A stretch of 64,000 bases of DNA from the NCBI GenBank assembly GCA_023700245.1, contig JAJPRE010000001.1, forward strand, positions 1-64,000, read 5' to 3'. This stretch comes from Candidatus Thalassarchaeaceae archaeon. GTDB taxonomy: Archaea > Thermoplasmatota > Poseidoniia > Poseidoniales > Thalassarchaeaceae. Made by a program: the position numbers and the translations under genes. The notes under the pieces are model-generated. The model worked only from the letters and a program-made list of their open reading frames with translations, did not search any database and was not told the origin of the DNA. Below, piece by piece: positions 28,776 through 39,715 of this stretch. Each line of letters begins with the position of its first letter. Within the stretch, counting starts at the first letter, position 1.

Positions 28776-30023
28776 GTGCAAGGCGTCCTGTCGCTTGATG
28801 CAATAGATTTGCAAGGGCGCACCGTGTTATACAGAGTAGACGTAAATGCACCTCTAAATCCAATAGATAAATCTCTTCTGGATGATTCTAGACTTAAGAT
28901 GATCAAACCAACTTTAGAAATTTTAAAAGAGTCTAAAGTAGTTATTTTAGCACATCAATCTAGGCCCGGCAAATCTGATTTCTCTGATATGTCAAAACAC
29001 AGTGAAAGACTTTCAGAAATAATAGGAAGAGAAATTAAGTTTATCCCAGACATTTGTAGTGATTCTACTATTGAGTTAATTAAAAATATGAGTGACGGAG
29101 ATATTATTTTTCTTGATAATATGCGTTCTCATATTGAGGAATATGGTACTAAATATGAACATTGGAGAGATACTGAATCTTCAGAAATAGTAACTAAATT
29201 ATCTTCTGTGGCAGATTTATATGTTTCCGATGCATTCGCTGCAGCCCATCGAAGCTCCCCAACACTTACTGGTTTTGCACATTGCTTACCTTGTTTTCCT
29301 GGGCAATTAATGATGGATGAGTTATCAAATCTTGATATCGCAACTAAAAATCCTCCTAGGCCTTATCTTGCAATACTCGGAGGTGCAAAATGTGATGACT
29401 CTCTCAGAGTTGCGCTTAATTTAATCGAGAAAGAAATAGTCGATAAAATAGCACCAGTAGGCTTAGTTGGTAACTTAATGCTATGGGCAAACGGAAATGA
29501 TATAGGAGGCCCAAATAAAGAATTCCTTAAAAATACTCTAGCAAAAGATTTTGATGAGTCTTGGGAAATGGCAATAAAATTAATCAAAAACTATTCCGAA
29601 TTACTAATTCTACCTGTTGATTTTGCAGTTGAAATCAATGATGAAAGAGTTCCAATGTCATTAGACCAACTTCCAACAGACTATCCAATATATGACGTTG
29701 GAATTTTATCTTTGATGAATCTAAGGCCAATAATATTGGATTCAAAATGTATACTTTGGAACGGTCCTGCTTCTTTCTTTGAGAGGCCCGGTTTCGCATT
29801 TGGAACTATTGAAATTTTGAATATGTGTGTTGAAACTAATGCGATTACAATAATCGGAGGAGGCCATACAAGTGCACTAGTGAGTAGCCGTGGTGCAGCT
29901 TCCCAAGTCACTCATAATAGTACAGGAGGGGGTTCTACAATGTGTTTATTATCGGGTCAAGAGATGCCTGTTATAGATTCTCTAAGAGAGTCAGCCACTA
30001 AATTTTCAAAGAATAATTCATAA
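28776..30023 (+). CDS. pgk: Phosphoglycerate kinase
   Basis: 415 aa; RVDVNAPL, VILAHQSRPG, DAFAAAHRSSPTLTGFA, AILGGAKCDDSL, GGGHTSALV. GTG start in the listed frame. Confidence 0.95.
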   Translation: MQGVLSLDAIDLQGRTVLYRVDVNAPLNPIDKSLLDDSRLKMIKPTLEILKESKVVILAHQSRPGKSDFSDMSKHSERLSEIIGREIKFIPDICSDSTIELIKNMSDGDIIFLDNMRSHIEEYGTKYEHWRDTESSEIVTKLSSVADLYVSDAFAAAHRSSPTLTGFAHCLPCFPGQLMMDELSNLDIATKNPPRPYLAILGGAKCDDSLRVALNLIEKEIVDKIAPVGLVGNLMLWANGNDIGGPNKEFLKNTLAKDFDESWEMAIKLIKNYSELLILPVDFAVEINDERVPMSLDQLPTDYPIYDVGILSLMNLRPIILDSKCILWNGPASFFERPGFAFGTIEILNMCVETNAITIIGGGHTSALVSSRGAASQVTHNSTGGGSTMCLLSGQEMPVIDSLRESATKFSKNNS

Positions 30024-30071
30024 TTATTTCATTGGATTCATTTTAATAATTCTTATAATGCTGGCTATAAC

Positions 30072-30647
30072 ATGGATGGAACAGGCAACTCTCCTTTTGA
30101 TAAACCTCCAACGGCCCAAATTACTGATAATCCTCCAACAGCTCATATTTCTGGTAATCCTGTGAGTGGATTCACAGCACCATATGTTATTGGAAGAAGT
30201 AAAAGTAGCGGCCCAAAGATATTTGGGGTAATCGCGATTATAATAGCGATATTTGGTACTTTGTATAACTTTTATTTTCTTTTATCTATTGAATCAACAT
30301 TGGATAACTATGAAAAAGTAGGTATTGATGTTAGTAGTTACATGTCCATCTGGACATACATTACTCCATTTATAGGCATAATATCTTCTATTATTTTTGG
30401 TTATGCGGGTTTACAACTTTATAATTATCAAAAGAAGTCTATATTCATAGCATTAGCAACAGTCGGTATCAGCTTAGCTTCAGGAATTATAGGATCAGTA
30501 ATAATGGCAGATAGTCTAACTCAAGGTAATGATGAATTAGGAGGAATTTTTGCTGGAGTAGGAATAGTTACTACAATAGTATGGAATTCTTGTTGTGGTT
30601 TTGCAATTCTAATGCCGCTTTTAATAAATGGTGAAGATTTAGAATAA
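30072..30647 (+). CDS. Uncharacterised multi-TM protein
   Basis: 191 aa; Pro/Thr-rich N-terminus (KPPTAQITDNPPTAHISGNP) then 4 hydrophobic segments. Confidence 0.65.
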   Translation: MDGTGNSPFDKPPTAQITDNPPTAHISGNPVSGFTAPYVIGRSKSSGPKIFGVIAIIIAIFGTLYNFYFLLSIESTLDNYEKVGIDVSSYMSIWTYITPFIGIISSIIFGYAGLQLYNYQKKSIFIALATVGISLASGIIGSVIMADSLTQGNDELGGIFAGVGIVTTIVWNSCCGFAILMPLLINGEDLE

Positions 30648-32039
30648 TTATTTTAATTTCTTTAAATCAACAATGTGCCCTATACGGGCATTAACATCTG
30701 CAAGAATATCGTCCAATGCATTCTTGTCTCTTCCTTCAGCACGCATTACTAGAATTGGTTCTGTATTACTGGGCCTACACAAATACCATCCATTTTCATA
30801 TCTTACGCGAATTCCATCAACAGTAGATTTCTTCATATCCGAAAATGCTTCTAAAACTGCAGACATTGTCTCTTCACGTTCACCTGTAAGTGGAACTTTA
30901 CCTTCATCAGTTGTTGGATATTCAGGCATAAAATCAAAACGCTCTGAAAATGTCGGACCGCCATCACTAGGGGCTTCATCTCTCCCAACTATCTGCAATA
31001 ACCTTGCAGCACTGTATATGGAATCATCAAATCCATACCAATCATCATTCATGAAGAAATGACCCGACATTTCCCCAGCAAGAGGAATTCCAGGATGCTC
31101 CCTCAATTCAGTCTTCATGAATGTATGTCCAGTACGTACCATACGAGGAATCCCTCCTAGATCATGAATGGCTTCTTCAACAGCCATACTACATTTAACA
31201 TCAAATAAAATTGTTCTTTCATCATCTGTGGAATCTTTGGTTATTCTTGCTAAAACATCTTTTGCAAATATTCCTATAAGCCTATCAGGATGAATAAATT
31301 CTCCATTTTCATCTACGACTCCAAGTCTATCTCCATCTCCATCCATGCCAATTCCAAATTCAGCACCGTGTTCTATTACAGATTTTCCCAAATCAATCAT
31401 ATTACTCTGCCTAGTCGGATCTGGGGGATGATTGGGAAATGAATTGTCCCATTCGCAATATATTGGTATTACTTCTACTCCTAACCTTTCTAGTGCCTTT
31501 ACTGCCAATGGCCCAGGAACTGCATTTCCACAATCTAATACGACCTTAATATTCCTCTCAATTTTACCTATATTTTCAAGAACTTTTTCCATATATTCTT
31601 CTTCATAATTTTCTACAAGAGTATAAGTTCCTTTTCCTTCTCTAAATTCACCTTTTTCAAAAGTCATTCTTATGTCTTGCAATTCTTGACCTCCTAAAGG
31701 CATAGTCCCTTCACAAATTTTGAATCCATTGTATTCTGGAGGATTATGGCTTGCAGTTATAGCAACCGCAACATCGACAGGAAGATCTACTGTTGAGCGA
31801 TATAATACTCCAGTTGTAGTTACGCCTAGGTCCATAACATCTGCACCAGATTCAAGTAAGCCTTTCACAAAAGAGGCGTGATACTCAGGACCAGATTCTC
31901 TAATGTCTCTAACTACTGCAACTGCTTTAGCATCTAGATGTGTAGCTATGGCTCTGCCCAATCTTTCAGAAAACTCGCTACTCAATTCTGTTCCTGCGAT
32001 ACCCCTTATGTCGTAGGCCTTGAATACAGTCATAGGCAA
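30648..32039 (-). CDS. manB: Phosphomannomutase/phosphoglucomutase
   Basis: 463 aa; VAVAITASHNPPEYNGFKI, GMDGDGDRLGVVDENGE, AGEMSGHFF, RPSNTEPILVMRAEG. Confidence 0.93.
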   Translation of the reverse strand: MPMTVFKAYDIRGIAGTELSSEFSERLGRAIATHLDAKAVAVVRDIRESGPEYHASFVKGLLESGADVMDLGVTTTGVLYRSTVDLPVDVAVAITASHNPPEYNGFKICEGTMPLGGQELQDIRMTFEKGEFREGKGTYTLVENYEEEYMEKVLENIGKIERNIKVVLDCGNAVPGPLAVKALERLGVEVIPIYCEWDNSFPNHPPDPTRQSNMIDLGKSVIEHGAEFGIGMDGDGDRLGVVDENGEFIHPDRLIGIFAKDVLARITKDSTDDERTILFDVKCSMAVEEAIHDLGGIPRMVRTGHTFMKTELREHPGIPLAGEMSGHFFMNDDWYGFDDSIYSAARLLQIVGRDEAPSDGGPTFSERFDFMPEYPTTDEGKVPLTGEREETMSAVLEAFSDMKKSTVDGIRVRYENGWYLCRPSNTEPILVMRAEGRDKNALDDILADVNARIGHIVDLKKLK

Positions 32040-32075
32040 CCGAATCGTGTTGTATACATGACTTCTTTGGCGGCT

Positions 32076-32453
32076 TTATTCAACTTCTAATCCTCTAAAT
32101 GCTTCACATACAATTTCAACCAAAGCATTTGCTGGTAAATTAGGAACTTCATAGGCTGCGCGAGACGGAGCCAACACATCTTCTAACCATTCTCCATAAA
32201 TTTTATTGATTATTCCATAATTTCCAATATCGGTCATTAGAATTGTTACTTTTACAAGATCTTTCTTTGAACTATTCGCTGCCTCTAATAAAATATCAAT
32301 TTTCTCCAAAGTCCCTTTCATCTGCGATTCAATGTCTTCACCCGAATCAATACCTATCTGACCAGAAAGCCAAATATGGTCACGCACTGATATTCCAGGA
32401 CTATAAGGGGCCCATTTTTTCTCGCCTGTATCTATCTTTACTTTGCGATGCAT
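32076..32453 (-). CDS. RidA/YjgF family protein
   Basis: 125 aa; WLSGQIGIDSG...PSRAAYEVPNLPANALVEIVCEA. Confidence 0.9.
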   Translation of the reverse strand: MHRKVKIDTGEKKWAPYSPGISVRDHIWLSGQIGIDSGEDIESQMKGTLEKIDILLEAANSSKKDLVKVTILMTDIGNYGIINKIYGEWLEDVLAPSRAAYEVPNLPANALVEIVCEAFRGLEVE

Positions 32454-32483
32454 GTTAGTTCGATAAGGTCAATGTTGTTAGAA

Positions 32484-32948
32484 CTATTCATTTAACATAT
32501 CAATTAACATTCCAATTATATTGATGTGATCGCCAGCAATATTATTTTCTGTTAATAAATCGATTGATACCCATGCAGCTTCTATCGCATCATCTCCAGC
32601 TAATGGTTTGGAATCAGGTTCCACATCTACAATATAGAATAATCCTACACAGTGCTTTCTAGGATCCCTGCCCGGCTCTCCAAGTATTGCTAATGAGACG
32701 GGATTTTCACCTATTACGCCAGTTTCTTCTTTTAATTCTCTAATAACCGCGACTTCAGGATTTTCTCCATAATCTACAAATCCACCAGGAAATGCCCATT
32801 TACCTTCCCATTCTGGAGGAAATGGTCCTCGTTTAATCATTAAAACTTCAGCCCCTTGGGAACTCTCTCTAAGGGCTACTGCATCTACAGTAACTGCAGG
32901 ATTTCTATACTCATCTCTTCCACATTCTTTACATACTTCATTTGCCAT
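32484..32948 (-). CDS. NUDIX hydrolase with N-terminal zinc-finger-like segment
   Basis: 154 aa; [28 protein letters not shown] Nudix box; [12 protein letters not shown]. Confidence 0.93.
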   Translation of the reverse strand: MANEVCKECGRDEYRNPAVTVDAVALRESSQGAEVLMIKRGPFPPEWEGKWAFPGGFVDYGENPEVAVIRELKEETGVIGENPVSLAILGEPGRDPRKHCVGLFYIVDVEPDSKPLAGDDAIEAAWVSIDLLTENNIAGDHINIIGMLIDMLNE

Positions 32949-33819
32949 ACTTTCGTCTCCTATATTGATATGATTCTATAGCTTCATATAGGTTATTACG
33001 AGAAAATGATGGCCAATGTACATCCGTAAAGTATAACTCTGAATATGCTATTTGCCATAGCAAGAAGTTTGAAATCCTCTCTTCTCCGCTGGTCCTTATT
33101 ACTAAATCTGGATCTGGAATTTCAGCGGAATAAAGACGGCTAGAAATTTCATCAGAATTTATATCTAAAAGCGACAACTTACCTGCAGCATGATCTGATG
33201 CTACTTCTTTAACAGCATCCACTATTTCTTCTCTACCTCCATATGCCAAACACACTGTAAAGATAAAATCTGAGTAATCTGAAGTTTTTTCTTCTGCAAT
33301 TTTAATTGCATTTTGAACTCTTTCTGGCAACTCATCTAACCTTCCAACAGCTTGTACCTTTACTTTTTTCGAATGAATCAAATGATCATCTGCAATTTCT
33401 TTAAGTCCGATTTCATATAAATCATATAATGACTCTAACTCTTCAGGATCCCGTGCATTAATGTTTTCAGTAGAAAGGGCATATACAGTAAGATATTTTA
33501 TTTCCAAATTTAATACCCATTCCATGACTTCTTTCAGTTTTTCTTTTCCTCTAAAATGTCCAATTTCTCTTTCGAGTTTATTACTCCATGCAAATCTTCG
33601 ATTTCCATCCATAATTATAGAAATATGATTTGGTAATTCTTCATTACTAATTCTATTTCCTAATCTTCTTGTTCGAATTCTATCTGTTCTTGACACAAGG
33701 CCCCATGTAAACTTGGAATTTGATATATATCGGGCAGGAATTACAACTATCCTAAATTTTAGTAGCCATTTTGCTATCCCATCAATCATATTCCCTAATG
33801 ATCTTTTTTGACGGCCCAT
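32938..33819 (-). CDS. uppS: cis-Prenyltransferase (undecaprenyl diphosphate synthase family)
   Basis: 293 aa; [65 protein letters not shown]. Confidence 0.95.
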   Translation of the reverse strand: MGRQKRSLGNMIDGIAKWLLKFRIVVIPARYISNSKFTWGLVSRTDRIRTRRLGNRISNEELPNHISIIMDGNRRFAWSNKLEREIGHFRGKEKLKEVMEWVLNLEIKYLTVYALSTENINARDPEELESLYDLYEIGLKEIADDHLIHSKKVKVQAVGRLDELPERVQNAIKIAEEKTSDYSDFIFTVCLAYGGREEIVDAVKEVASDHAAGKLSLLDINSDEISSRLYSAEIPDPDLVIRTSGEERISNFLLWQIAYSELYFTDVHWPSFSRNNLYEAIESYQYRRRKYGK

Positions 33820-33830
33820 TGTATCACTCG

Positions 33831-34400
33831 TTATTCAAAAATAAAATCTACTGAATCCCCAACTTTATCTAATAATCCTTTTTCAGGATTTACTACAATA
33901 ACTTGGCCACAATGTTTCCAGACATCTATGTCATGATGACTATTTCCAGCATAAGCAAATTTTTTCAATCCATATCTTGCAACTAATGCATCGGCTTTTT
34001 GCAAACCTCTGAGATTGAAATCACGATCAGATGCCATTACATCAGAGAATAATCCAACATGTGCAGCAACTTGTTCAGCAACAATTCTATCTGAAGCAGT
34101 TGCTAGGATAAGTTTCCTTCCTCTTGCAAATTCTCCAGTTATCCAATCTAAAAACGTCTCATGATATTCTAAATCTGCAGGATCAAAAACTAACTTTTCT
34201 GCAAGAAGCCTTTTCCATTGTGCTCTTTTTCCACTAATCTCCTTAATCAATACTTTTGGTATTAACCAAGGTTTTCGGATTAAGACTTTAGTAATGCTAA
34301 TTTTACTCATGTCAGAAAGAATCAATGTTCCATCCATGTCAACGGCGAGAGGCATGTCCGAGGTAGTGCCTTCCATACTACTCGACAAGAGTACATGCAT
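33831..34400 (-). CDS. HAD-superfamily hydrolase (resembles HAD domain of UbiA-HAD fusions)
   Basis: 189 aa; LAVDMDGTLILSD, LILATASDRIVAEQVAAHVGLF, AYAGNSHHDIDVWKH. Confidence 0.85.
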   Translation of the reverse strand: MHVLLSSSMEGTTSDMPLAVDMDGTLILSDMSKISITKVLIRKPWLIPKVLIKEISGKRAQWKRLLAEKLVFDPADLEYHETFLDWITGEFARGRKLILATASDRIVAEQVAAHVGLFSDVMASDRDFNLRGLQKADALVARYGLKKFAYAGNSHHDIDVWKHCGQVIVVNPEKGLLDKVGDSVDFIFE

Positions 34401-34462
34401 TCAAGTCTTCTTAGACCGATTGCATGAATAATGGAACCTCTTCCTGAATATGGTGGAGAAGC

Positions 34463-35725
34463 ATGGTTAGTTTGGATAATTCTTGGAAGCCTTCTGCAAT
34501 GGTTGAATCAGAAACTCAAGGCGAAGCGCCATTTGGTTTTACTTCAGTACGATTAGTAGCACAAAGAATTGTAATGGACATTATAGAGCCAACTAAATTA
34601 GAAAACTCAGAAGATTGGAAAATTTTAATTTCTGAATTAAAAAATTGGGGGCAAGTTCCTAATCCTGATACATTATCAATTATATCTACCAAAAATACTG
34701 AAAGAGGACTATTGGTAAAACTTGAAAGTGATGGAATTAATTGGATTGCTGAATTTCTTCCTTGGGGTTCAGATGGTCGCTTACAATCCAGAGTGGCAAA
34801 TTCTCACTCTGAAATGAATATTCCCAGCGGAGGCTATTCATGGAATGATTCAGATATAATTATTTTACGTAAATCATTAAATTATGAACAAAAAGTTGGA
34901 GAAAAACTTCATCAATCCCTTACTGAAAGTAATTTTGAAGATAGTAAGTCAATACTTCATGAGGCTGGTAAAAAGTTAGGATTGTATCATTCATCAATTG
35001 AATCTGCTAGAATAACTCCGGTAGACCAACAACGTTGGAATAAAAGGCTAACGAAACTTGAAGAAATTCTCAAATCGAATACTATATGGAGGGCTCCGTT
35101 TACACGTGATACTCCTTGTGTGTTAAGTCTTGGAGATGTAAGATTTGATGATTTTTTAATTAAGGAAAACGGTCTTTTTTCCTTGAGTATAAATCCTCCA
35201 AGATTAGCTGATGGTTTATTTAAAGATGAATGTGAGTTCCCTGCAATAAGAGATTTTGCATGTTTAATGCATGATTTAAGTAGGATATACCATAAAAGTA
35301 ATTCCAATATTGACATAATTTTATTACGAAAATCTCTAATCGACGGATGGATTTCTACTGCTCCCGAAAAATGGTGCTCTTCAAATGCCTTTTATGCCCA
35401 CAGAGGAGGCTTAGTAATATGGGAATATGAACAATCCCTATTAGATGTACTTGAAGCATTTGCCCGTCAATCCGGCGCTCCCGAACCGGCAGTCAGCATT
35501 ATCTCCAAAGTCATTCCATTTCAAAAAAAGATGTATAGTAATAGGTCTCCAGCTGCAGTCGCTTTCGTGAGCTTTTTCCTGGGAGTGATTACAATATATC
35601 ATCAAACTCCAACTACTTTATCCGAATTATTAATGCCTGTATTTTGCATTACTGTAGGAATTGCTGGATTCTATTTATACAGAAAAGCATCGCCTTCTCC
35701 AACAAAGCCAATTACTCATTTTTAG
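34463..35725 (+). CDS. Membrane-anchored, distant kinase-like (APH-like?) protein
   Basis: 420 aa; CVLSLGDVRFDDFLI...EFPAIRDFACLMHDLSRIY resembles a degenerate HGDxxxxN/D arrangement; two C-terminal TM segments. Confidence 0.45.
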   Translation: MVSLDNSWKPSAMVESETQGEAPFGFTSVRLVAQRIVMDIIEPTKLENSEDWKILISELKNWGQVPNPDTLSIISTKNTERGLLVKLESDGINWIAEFLPWGSDGRLQSRVANSHSEMNIPSGGYSWNDSDIIILRKSLNYEQKVGEKLHQSLTESNFEDSKSILHEAGKKLGLYHSSIESARITPVDQQRWNKRLTKLEEILKSNTIWRAPFTRDTPCVLSLGDVRFDDFLIKENGLFSLSINPPRLADGLFKDECEFPAIRDFACLMHDLSRIYHKSNSNIDIILLRKSLIDGWISTAPEKWCSSNAFYAHRGGLVIWEYEQSLLDVLEAFARQSGAPEPAVSIISKVIPFQKKMYSNRSPAAVAFVSFFLGVITIYHQTPTTLSELLMPVFCITVGIAGFYLYRKASPSPTKPITHF

Positions 35726-36311
35726 TTATTATGCCATCATTATAAGCATAAATACGAGGTATACCAGTTGGTATTTCGACATTAACAATTTCTTCTGGAG
35801 ATATATTTTCTATATGCATCACGATTGATCTCAAAGAATTACCATGCGCCGCTACTAATATATTTCTTCCATTTTCTAATTCAGGTAGTATTTCTTCAAT
35901 AAAATATGGAATAGTTCTCTCAGCCGTCATTTTCAGACTCTCTCCTCCCGGCGGTGCAATATCATAGGAACGTCTCCATATGTGGACTTGTTCTGCTCCA
36001 TGTTTTTCTGCAGTTTCTTTTTTATTTAGTCCTTGCAATTCACCATAATTTCTTTCATTTAACCTAAAATCAAAATAAGTAGAAAATTTTGATGATACAT
36101 CATTATTTTCCATAATTATTTCAGCAGTTTTTTGTGCCCTAATCAGATCACTGGTATGTACGGAGTCGATACTTATTTTAGAAAGTGATATCCCGGCATC
36201 CAATGCTTCTCTTTCTCCTTTTTCTGACAATTCAACATTCGTCCAACCTGTAAATCTATTTTCTGCATTCCATATTGATTGACCGTGCCTTATTAGGATA
36301 AGAATGGCCAT
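35712..36311 (-). CDS. gpmA: 2,3-bisphosphoglycerate-dependent phosphoglycerate mutase
   Basis: MAILILIRHGQSIWNAENRFTGWTNVELSEKG; RLNERNYGELQGLNKKETAEKHG; AAHGNSLRSIVMHIE. ORF listed to 36356; ATG at 36311 fits better. Confidence 0.9.
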   Translation of the reverse strand: MAILILIRHGQSIWNAENRFTGWTNVELSEKGEREALDAGISLSKISIDSVHTSDLIRAQKTAEIIMENNDVSSKFSTYFDFRLNERNYGELQGLNKKETAEKHGAEQVHIWRRSYDIAPPGGESLKMTAERTIPYFIEEILPELENGRNILVAAHGNSLRSIVMHIENISPEEIVNVEIPTGIPRIYAYNDGIITKNE

Positions 36312-36321
36312 ATTGATGCCT

Positions 36322-37401
36322 CTAAAGTTGTTTATGGTCCCTTCTTCGAGGTTCATGGAAATTCAATTGATTATCTTTTGCTCTAGCTCTAGCCATCAGT
36401 AAAATATCTTCTGTAAATTCTCTCTGAGTTGCTGCAGATGACATACAATAGAAGTTAGTTGCAACAATCACCATTGAAGGCGCAAACGACTTTACTCTAA
36501 TCCATGAATCTTCAGATTTCATAGATCTTGGATCATCAATTACCTGCTTACATAGGGAATCACAGAATTTTTTGAGTGCATCCGGATCACTATTGACTTC
36601 AAAATCAAAAGTTGGTTGAATTCTTCTAAATCTTCTTTGACTAAAGTTCTCAACAGAAGAATTAGTAATATTTGAATTTGGTACAGTAATCATTGTATCC
36701 GCTGAAGACCTGATTTGAGTAGTTCTAAGTCCGATAGTAATAACCTCTCCTTCAACATTACCTACTACAATCCAATCTCCGACGTTAAATGGTTGATCGA
36801 TTAATATGGAAATAGCTCCAAACATATTTGCTACAGAATCTTTAGCAGCTAAGGCAATTACAAGGCCAGTTACTCCTAATCCTGCAACAAATGAATTTGC
36901 ATCTACTCCTGCAAGCCCTGCAACGATGAAGAATCCAACTACCACTACCACTACTCTGCCAATTGATTCTGCTACACTTGCCAATGATCGCCTGGCGGCC
37001 ATATTATCTCCTTCTACTACGATTAAAACATCAATATAATCTACTAATCTAAATGCTGCTAATAGCATCAAAACAACAAATCCAGCATAAAATAAGTTAG
37101 ATATCGTGTTCATATAATTTTCATTCCACACAGGGTCTCCATTACTTCCTATCCAATCTAATGTAAGGCTCATTATCAAGAAACCAATCATCCAGCCAAG
37201 TGATCTAGGGGCGAAAATATCCTTACCATCTATTCTTTCAGTTTTCGAAATTAAATCTATGATTCTGGGAAATAATAGTCTTCTTGCTATGATGCCAGAT
37301 GAGATTGCAACCAAGCCGCATAGTAACACTGCGAATAGGGTATTTTGTGAAAACCCAAGAATTACTTGTTCTCCTGATAAGAAATCTTCTAACTTTTCCA
37401 T
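36322..37401 (-). CDS. MscS-family mechanosensitive channel
   Basis: GLGVTGLVIALAAKDSVANMFGAISILIDQPFNVGDWIVVGNVEGEVITIGLRTTQIRSSADTMITVPNSNI; start placed at MEKLEDFLSG (37401). Confidence 0.93.
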   Translation of the reverse strand: MEKLEDFLSGEQVILGFSQNTLFAVLLCGLVAISSGIIARRLLFPRIIDLISKTERIDGKDIFAPRSLGWMIGFLIMSLTLDWIGSNGDPVWNENYMNTISNLFYAGFVVLMLLAAFRLVDYIDVLIVVEGDNMAARRSLASVAESIGRVVVVVVGFFIVAGLAGVDANSFVAGLGVTGLVIALAAKDSVANMFGAISILIDQPFNVGDWIVVGNVEGEVITIGLRTTQIRSSADTMITVPNSNITNSSVENFSQRRFRRIQPTFDFEVNSDPDALKKFCDSLCKQVIDDPRSMKSEDSWIRVKSFAPSMVIVATNFYCMSSAATQREFTEDILLMARARAKDNQLNFHEPRRRDHKQL

Positions 37402-37500
37402 ATATTGTCCCACGTGGTGCACTTACATTAAAGTACTCTCGTAAAATAACACTGGAATACGTGGGATTCAAGACCATATGATGTTTCGGGTGTATAACAT

Positions 37501-39702
37501 ATGACGTCAATAACTCGAGATGATGCAAGAAAATATAGCAATAGGCTACCTATTATTGCTTTATTGTTACCGCTACTTCTTTCAATTGGTGCTCCCTTAG
37601 CATTAATGCCCCCAGTCGAAGCACAGGAGATTTCCGAAGTTTCTGCTAGTGATTTATGGTCTGATGATTATGTAAACCAAATATTCCCATGGGGCGGAGA
37701 TGATAGGATACAATTCAGGGAATACCATGACTACTTTTCCATGAAAGATAGAATGCAATTTCTTGCCGACAGAAATCCAGACTTTATGAGTTATCATGAA
37801 GGATTAATTGGAGGAGTAAATGCAAGAGGTGAAGACATGGCTCTTGATGATTACAAGGGATGGTATTACAATCACCCTAGTCCATGGATAAAAATCACTG
37901 GAGGCGGTGAAGAATTAGGTGGCGTTACAGGAGGAGACTGCAATACTTTTGTTGGGGACTGCGGAAATTATGCAGATTTACCTGATATTATGCTTGTTGG
38001 TAACCATCACGCAAGAGAATGGATGTCATATGAAGTTCCTATGTTTTTCCTTGAAACTTTAGCTTATTATTATGGAATGGCTGGAGTGGATAATGACGGT
38101 GACGGCCTAATCGATGAAGATGGATGGGACGGAATCGATAATGATGGGGATTGTTTAATGTTAAACATCACTGCTCAAGATAGTAATGGTGATGGAAATC
38201 CATGTGGACCTGGAGATTTAGGAGTCGATGAAGACTTTTCAGAACAATTTATCACCGATATGGTAAATACAAGGGAAATATATCTGATTCCTATGCTAAA
38301 TACTGATGGTAATCGATATGATCGTGAAGTTTGGGTCGATGCTAACTGCGATGGTGAAGCATGGGATGATTGCCGAACTTCAGGTTGGAGAAAAAACCTT
38401 AGAGACAATACTGCAACTGGGGTAACTCCTCTTCCTGACATCGATGAAGAAGTAGATCCATCCTGTGATGGAGTTGATTTGAACAGGAACTATCAGTTCG
38501 AGTGGGGTGCACCTTTGGGTGCAACTGGACCTTTGTTCCCAGGTATGTGCTATGCGGGTGAAGCTGGAGCAAATAATGATGTATACAACGGACCCGTCAA
38601 TTATGAAGATAATGATGGAGATGGGTTAGTCAATGAAGATCATGTTGATGGCAAAGATGATGATGCCGATGGCCAAATTGATGAGGATTGGTTGGGTGGA
38701 AACAGTGAACCAGAGACTAAATTTATTCAAGATATGACTGAAATGAATGATGATAATGGCGACGGTTCTTCAGAATTCAAGGCTACAATAACGTGGCACG
38801 CATTTTCCGAACTGGTATTGTGGCCATGGGGACATTGTACAAATTGTTATTCTACTGATGATGAATTTCTAGTTTATCATGGCAATGTAATGGGACAAAT
38901 GACTGACTATGCGCCAATGCAATCATCTGACTTATATCCTACAACTGGAGATTTTTGTGACTGGCATTATGGTGTTCATGATTCATATTGTTATACAATT
39001 GAAATTGGTAATGCTTTCCACGAGAGCCCAGAAGATATAGCACACATCGCAGTTAGAAATTTAGGAGTACCGTTCTATATGACAGAAGCAGCGGATGATC
39101 CGAGATATAGGGCTATTGTCGGTATAGAAAATACTACCTCCAATCAGCTTTTACAATCGCCAGAAGACGTTGAAATACCAAATAAGGGAAATATACCAGT
39201 CAGTATGTGCTTAGAAACTTCTTTCCCATATACTTCCAATATGACTCGAACACATTTGATGTGGAGATTTGTTGAACCAACCAGAAATCAAGATGACTTT
39301 GGACCAACTGAATGGAACTATAAACCATGGGAAATGTCTGGTTTTGAAGAGTTGAACCAACAATGTCAGTTAAAAGATGGAATGAATGGGACCTTAATTT
39401 CAGCAGATATTCCTCTGCCTGATACTGCAGTAGGTGAAATTCATTATAAGGCGATGTTAGGTACTACGAATGGGGCATTCCCATTCAGATATCCTCCTGC
39501 AGATGAGGGCGATTATTACACACTATCATTGCCTTACAGGGCAGATTTTGGTTCATCTGTATTTGCCGTAATAATGTTCTTGGTAATAGCTACCTTTGTA
39601 TGGGGTGGACTAGCATTTACACTGAGAGCAATGTTTTCTGAAGATCAAAAGGTATTGGGATTACCTCCAGAAAGAATTCCGAATACCGATTTAAAATCCT
39701 AA
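37501..39702 (+). CDS. Secreted M14-family zinc carboxypeptidase with Ca-binding-like inserts and C-terminal TM anchor
   Basis: 733 aa; NHHAREWMSYEV, DLNRNYQFEW, CYTIEIG; inserts DNDGDGLIDEDGWDGIDNDGDC and DNDGDGLVNEDHVDGKDDDADGQIDED. Confidence 0.88.
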   Translation: MTSITRDDARKYSNRLPIIALLLPLLLSIGAPLALMPPVEAQEISEVSASDLWSDDYVNQIFPWGGDDRIQFREYHDYFSMKDRMQFLADRNPDFMSYHEGLIGGVNARGEDMALDDYKGWYYNHPSPWIKITGGGEELGGVTGGDCNTFVGDCGNYADLPDIMLVGNHHAREWMSYEVPMFFLETLAYYYGMAGVDNDGDGLIDEDGWDGIDNDGDCLMLNITAQDSNGDGNPCGPGDLGVDEDFSEQFITDMVNTREIYLIPMLNTDGNRYDREVWVDANCDGEAWDDCRTSGWRKNLRDNTATGVTPLPDIDEEVDPSCDGVDLNRNYQFEWGAPLGATGPLFPGMCYAGEAGANNDVYNGPVNYEDNDGDGLVNEDHVDGKDDDADGQIDEDWLGGNSEPETKFIQDMTEMNDDNGDGSSEFKATITWHAFSELVLWPWGHCTNCYSTDDEFLVYHGNVMGQMTDYAPMQSSDLYPTTGDFCDWHYGVHDSYCYTIEIGNAFHESPEDIAHIAVRNLGVPFYMTEAADDPRYRAIVGIENTTSNQLLQSPEDVEIPNKGNIPVSMCLETSFPYTSNMTRTHLMWRFVEPTRNQDDFGPTEWNYKPWEMSGFEELNQQCQLKDGMNGTLISADIPLPDTAVGEIHYKAMLGTTNGAFPFRYPPADEGDYYTLSLPYRADFGSSVFAVIMFLVIATFVWGGLAFTLRAMFSEDQKVLGLPPERIPNTDLKS

Positions 39703-39715
39703 AAATGCCCAAAAA

